Below are positions 55,922-60,000 of a stretch of 60,000 nt of DNA, in pieces. The notes below the pieces were generated by a model that saw only the letters and a program-made list of their open reading frames with translations, made no database searches and was not told the origin of the DNA. The stretch lies in contig NW_003314361.1 in assembly GCF_000143415.4 (NCBI RefSeq), positions 134,653 to 194,652 of the forward strand. Reading direction: 5' to 3'. How positions within the stretch are numbered: the stretch's first letter is position 1; each line of letters starts with the position of its first letter. Position numbers and translations under genes: made by a program. The DNA comes from Selaginella moellendorffii (taxonomy: Eukaryota > Streptophyta > Lycopodiopsida > Selaginellales > Selaginellaceae).

Positions 55922-58866
55922 ATGGATGAGCACAAGATTGACGAGCAGCAACAAGCTGGGCAGCTGGAGAGCTACCAGAACAGATCAGGGGAGAGCCGCG
56001 GAGGCGTGGAACAGTCCTTGTCCCGGATCGTGTCGGGTTCGTCGGAGCGATACATCGTGCAGCCGGGCTCCATCAATGTGCACAGCATGCAGGAGGTGCA
56101 GCGAGCGCCGCGCAAGAGCGCGTTCCGGAAATTGTCTTCGGCGTCCAGGGAGACGCTCTTCCCGGACGATCCCTTCCGCCACTTCAAGAACCAGCCACCC
56201 GTCACCAAGCTCGCCATGGCTGCCCAGTACGTCTTCCCCATCCTCGAGTGGCTGCCCAAGTACAAGCAAGCCTACTTCAAGAGCGATCTCATCGCCGGGA
56301 TCACCATCGCCAGCCTCTCCATCCCACAAGTAAAGCTTCTAAGTTCTATCTAGCTACTCTGAATCTTTCACTCCGATGATCTGGAAACAGGGAATCGCGT
56401 ACGCAAGGCTCGCGGGTCTGCCTGCAGTGCTGGGGCTATGTAAGAAAGCACACACAAGCTCTTCGTCATGCTCCAAAGTTGATAATCGCTTTTGTCCTTG
56501 TAGACACTTGCGTCGTCCCGCCCGTGATCTACGCACTCTTCGGGAGCTCCAAGGATGTGGCCATGGGTCCCGAGGCGGTGTTCGCGCTGCTGCTGGGAAG
56601 CCTGGTGCGATCGGAGCTGGGCGCTCACAACGAGAGCGTCGAGGACCATCTCCGCCTCGCCTTCATGGCCGTCTTCTTTGCCGGCTTGTTCCAGGCGATG
56701 CTCGGCTTCTTCAGGTAAAGTACAAGTAGGGCTCTTCTTCCTTGCGATAGGTGATCACATTCGCACCATGTCAGGCTGGGCTTTGTCATCGATTTCCTCT
56801 CCCACGCCACCACCGTGGGCTTCATGTCGGGGGCGTCGCTGGTGGTGGCGCTCCAGCAGTTCAAAGGCATTCTCGGGCTCACGCACTTCACCAGGAAGTC
56901 TGATATCGTCTCGGTCGTGCACTCCATCTTCCAGCACCCCTCCCAGGTCGGTTTTCCTTGTGAGATCTCCTACCTAGAGAAGCTTCAACTTGTTCGTCTT
57001 AACGTTTGATGGGCAGTGGAACTGGAGGACCATCGTGTTTGGCGTCTTCTTCATCTCGCTGCTGACGACGGCCAGAGTGATTGTAAGTTTGGCTTTGCGT
57101 GCGATGATCTTGATGGCGATCACATATAAGACACATATATAAGTCAGCTGGCGTTGTTTGCAGAGCAAGCGAAAAAAGCGTCTGTTTTGGGTGTCGGCAG
57201 TGGCCCCCGTTACATCCGTCGCCCTCTCCACGCTCATCGTCTTCCTCACGCGGGCCGACCACCACAACGTTGGCATCGTAAGTTCTTCCTTCCCGAGCAG
57301 TAGTAGTAGTATAACTCCTCGGGCAAACTCTATATATACAGGTCGGGAACTTGAGGAAGGGATTGAATCCGCCATCTCTACGCTACTTGTCCTTCCACGG
57401 CCCATTCCTCGTCAAATCTGTCAAGATTGGGATGGTGCTTGGCCTCGTGGGACTCATGGTAATTCTTGTCAATCGCTTTGGTAACTCGGAGGCTTGGTGT
57501 TGAGTAATTCATTCAGAGAAACATGCTTGCCTTGGCAGCAAGTCATCCTGGTGGGCCGAACGTTTGCGTCGCTTAAAAACTACCACATTGATGGGAACAA
57601 GGAGATGATCGCCAGCGGCATGATCAACTTGATTGGCTCCTGCTTGTCGTGCATGGGATCATCTGGTAAGACTAGAGCATCTTTACGCATGATCGAAGCA
57701 TAACTTTCATTGTTGATGCAGCGGCGATGTCCCGGACCGCAGTGAACCACAACGCCGGCTGCAAGACACCGGTTTCTAGCATTGTCATGTCGGCTCTAGT
57801 CATGGTGACCCTTGTGGCACTCACGCCGCTCTTCCACTACACTCCCAACGTTATACTCTCGGTCATCATCTTCTGCGCGCTCGTGGGCTTGATCGATCCG
57901 GTCGCAGCTTACGAGATATGGAAGGTGGACAAGATCGACTTCCTGGCGTGCATGGGAGCATTCTTCGGTGTTATCTTCCATTCCATCCCTCTGGGACTTT
58001 CGGTGGCGGTAAGCTTGAGTTCCGAAGAACTCATGTTTGAGAAAGGAATGCTCGTTATCCGAAACTAACGCGATCGAGACCATGGCTCGCAGGTTGGCAT
58101 CTCTGTGCTCAAGGTACTGCTGCACGTCACCAGGCCTCATGCTGCGATCCTGGGAAAGATTCCGGGGACGAGCATCTATCGGAGTATCGAGCAGTATCCA
58201 CAGGCCATTCGAGTACCGGGGATCTTGGTCGTCCGCATCGAAGCCGCGATTTACTTCTCCAATGCCAATTACGTCAGAGAAAGGTAAATTCACTTTCGCG
58301 TAGGTACGGTGTTTTCGATCAAGCCTTTGAAACGGGAGAACAGTGACAAAGCTTGTTTCTTTCATGGTGGCTCTCAGGATCATAAGATGGATAGAGCAGG
58401 AGACGAATCTCGCAAAGGCCTCGCCTCTCAGATTTCTCGTAATCGATCTCTCTCGTAAGCTTCTTTCTGTTCTTGCGCATGTAACACTATTGGACGCCGT
58501 GTTTCAGCTGTCATGAGCATCGACACGTCGGGAATCCACGCCTTTGTGGAGATCCACAGGGCGCTCAAGGCGTCAGACATTCAGGTAGAGGGATTCGTTG
58601 AATCACCTTTCTTTTTGTCTTTCTTTTGACATGGATTTCCATCTAATGCGCAGCTAGTTCTAGCGAATCCTGGAGCCGAAGTGATTGAGAGGCTGCACAG
58701 GGGTGGCTTTGTCGATATCTTGGGACAGCGGTGGATCTCCTTGACTGTGGACGACGCGGTTCACTACTGCTCCATGCAGCTCCCACGAGACAATAACGTA
58801 GACAACCACGAGGACGTCAGCGAGTGCGATGTTATCGTCCAGATCATACCAAAGTTTGGCCTGTGA
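55922..58866 (+). CDS. Sulfate transporter, SULTR family (copy 2)
   Basis: Tandem paralogue of copy 1. Exons 55922-56329, 56391-56439, 56504-56714, 56775-56946, 57017-57082, 57164-57277, 57342-57458, 57539-57665, 57722-58008, 58093-58283, 58378-58454, 58508-58584, 58654-58866 give 702 residues. Nine of the eleven internal exons have the same length as in copy 1. Conserved parts include TLFPDDPFRHFKNQPPVTKL, VGRTFASLKNYHIDGNKEM, AMSRTAVNHNAGCKTPV and the STAS motif MSIDTSGIHAFVEI. Where copy 1 has CYITTGAMSRT, copy 2 has CMGSSAAMSRT, a change near the substrate path. It also has a longer N-terminus and an acidic C-terminal extension (DNNVDNHEDVSECDVIVQII). Confidence 0.93.
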
Positions 58867-59006
58867 TCTCCTTTCGCCTGTACACTACTTAACACCCAAT
58901 AACTTATTCGCTGTATATTCCTTGCCCGATCTATACAGAAGAGAGAGTTTCGTGTGAGTCTTGTTAGCTCCTAGGGCTGGGAGAGAGAGCTCCAGGAGGG
59001 CGCGGA

Positions 59007-60000
59007 ATGGAGGAAGCGGTGGCAGCGCTATCCACATTTTCTTTGGAGGTAAGCGCAAGCGCCTTGTGATTCCATGGATGAAAACAGAGCTTTGCCGCTG
59101 CTCCAGGGCAACCAGCCGGACATTCAAGGGCTTGCTGTCACGCTTCTCACTGGCAAGAATGCGTCTCAAAGTCCTCTCGGTAATACACGATCGCATTCTA
59201 CTTAGTACTAGCTAGGGAGTATGGATCTCTCGCTCGCTCACTCGATGAAAAAACCTGGCAGATTACGAGGATGTTGCTGCTTACCAGCTACAACTCACGG
59301 AAGACTCCAAGTCGATCAATCAGCTGGTTTGTTGGTTTTCTCTGGACGACTTCTTACTTATATCGAGATTTACAGAATGTGCTGGTGGAGCAAGGCAACG
59401 AGATGGTTTCTATCCTCTATACGTATCGCAGCTGTGTCAAGGCTCTTCCACAGGTAGCTATTGCAAAGTTTGTTCCAAGACTCTCTCGACTTGCTCGACT
59501 CACTTGGCTCTCTTCTTATAATGGATCGGTAGCTCCCCGACTCCATGAAACAGAGCCAGGCAGATTTGTACCTGGAAACGTACCAAGTGCTCGACATTGA
59601 GATCGGTCGCTTACGTGACATCCAGCGCTGGCAAACAACAGCCGCGTCAAAAGTATGATATGATTTTTCGAGTGCTTCTGTAAGTGCTCATTATTTTCAC
59701 AGCTCGCAGGCAATATGCAAAAGTTCTGTCGGCCGGAGAGAAGAATTAATGGTCCAACCGTGACACATATGTGGTATGTGATACTTCATTGTTTTTCGTT
59801 TTGCATCACAACTTCCAAGCATACAGGTGTATTCTAAAGCTTCTCGATGTTCTTTTGCAACTCGACCATTTGAAGAATGCAAAAGCAAGCATCCCAAATG
59901 ATTTTTCGTGGTACAAGAGGTGAGATCACTATTAATTGCGTTCTTTCTTTTTCCCTGCCGCTGGACTATTTGATTTCACAGGACGTTCACTCAAATAAGC
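59007..60000 (+). CDS. PIR/SRA1 (CYFIP) subunit of the SCAR/WAVE complex, 5' part
   Basis: Subunit of the WAVE regulatory complex that links Rac/ROP GTPases to ARP2/3 actin nucleation. Eight exons are visible: 59007-59048, 59107-59179, 59262-59326, 59376-59453, 59533-59652, 59703-59773, 59827-59919, 59982-60000 (continues). They encode MEEAVAALSTFSLEGNQPDI, DYEDVAAYQLQLTEDSKSIN, VLVEQGNEMVSILYTYRSCV, DSMKQSQADLYLETYQVLDI, CRPERRINGPTVTHMWCILK and NAKASIPNDFSWYKRTFTQI, colinear with plant PIROGI. About 185 of the usual ~1280 residues are present. The gene is cut by the window end; no defect is seen. Confidence 0.93.

Overview
The window reads as compact nuclear DNA of a land plant, most likely a lycophyte close to Selaginella moellendorffii. 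The evidence is plant-only families (HD2 histone deacetylase with zinc finger, FAX fatty-acid exporter, remorin, SULTR transporters, PIR/SRA1), introns of about 50-80 bp, gene gaps that are often under 150 bp, and several intronless PPR arrays, as expected where organellar RNA editing is heavy. This species call is inference; no alignment was run. Exon coordinates were worked out by hand from reading frames and GT/GC-AG sites.

Layout. 1-5.8 kb: the 5' end of a PRA1-family gene (-), diverging over a paired G-box from a remorin (+), followed after 19 bp by two PPR arrays in different, overlapping frames. 5.9-12.6 kb: alpha-tubulin (-), SHAQKYF-type MYB (-), FKBP53-like nuclear immunophilin (-), and a divergent OTU deubiquitinase (+). 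13.5-16.2 kb: LRR receptor-like (pseudo)kinase (+). 16.2-19.3 kb: a 1030-residue PPR (-). 19.6-22.9 kb: a lineage-specific ORF, a plastid FAX protein (-) and an HD2 deacetylase (+) sharing a 116-bp divergent promoter. 22.9-26.3 kb: a broken PPR, an unrecognised small gene (-) and a dehydroascorbate reductase pseudogene (-). 26.4-28.2 kb: 3-ketoacyl-CoA thiolase (+). 28.4-32.5 kb: a zf-XS-like coiled-coil gene with a one-base frame break and an overlapping PPR (both -).

32.5-41.4 kb is the accessory part: a broken ORF, a 638-residue lineage-specific membrane glycoprotein, a direct/inverted repeat, a decayed Ty3/gypsy gag and about 3.6 kb of AT-rich DNA without genes. 41.4-60 kb returns to housekeeping genes on the + strand: MYG1 nuclease, a decayed region, beta-COP, U2B''/U1A, two tandem sulfate transporters with matching exon structure, and the start of PIR/SRA1 running off the end.

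The genes do not form a pathway. Two proteins with a nucleoplasmin-like N-terminus (FKBP53-like and HD2) lie about 10 kb apart, and there are five PPR loci in 32 kb. The strongest leads are the 638-residue membrane protein, the AT-rich island with its flanking repeats, and the junction where a DHAR pseudogene and a thiolase gene both lack their N-terminal exons. I found no convincing tRNA, rRNA, CRISPR or bacterial feature.
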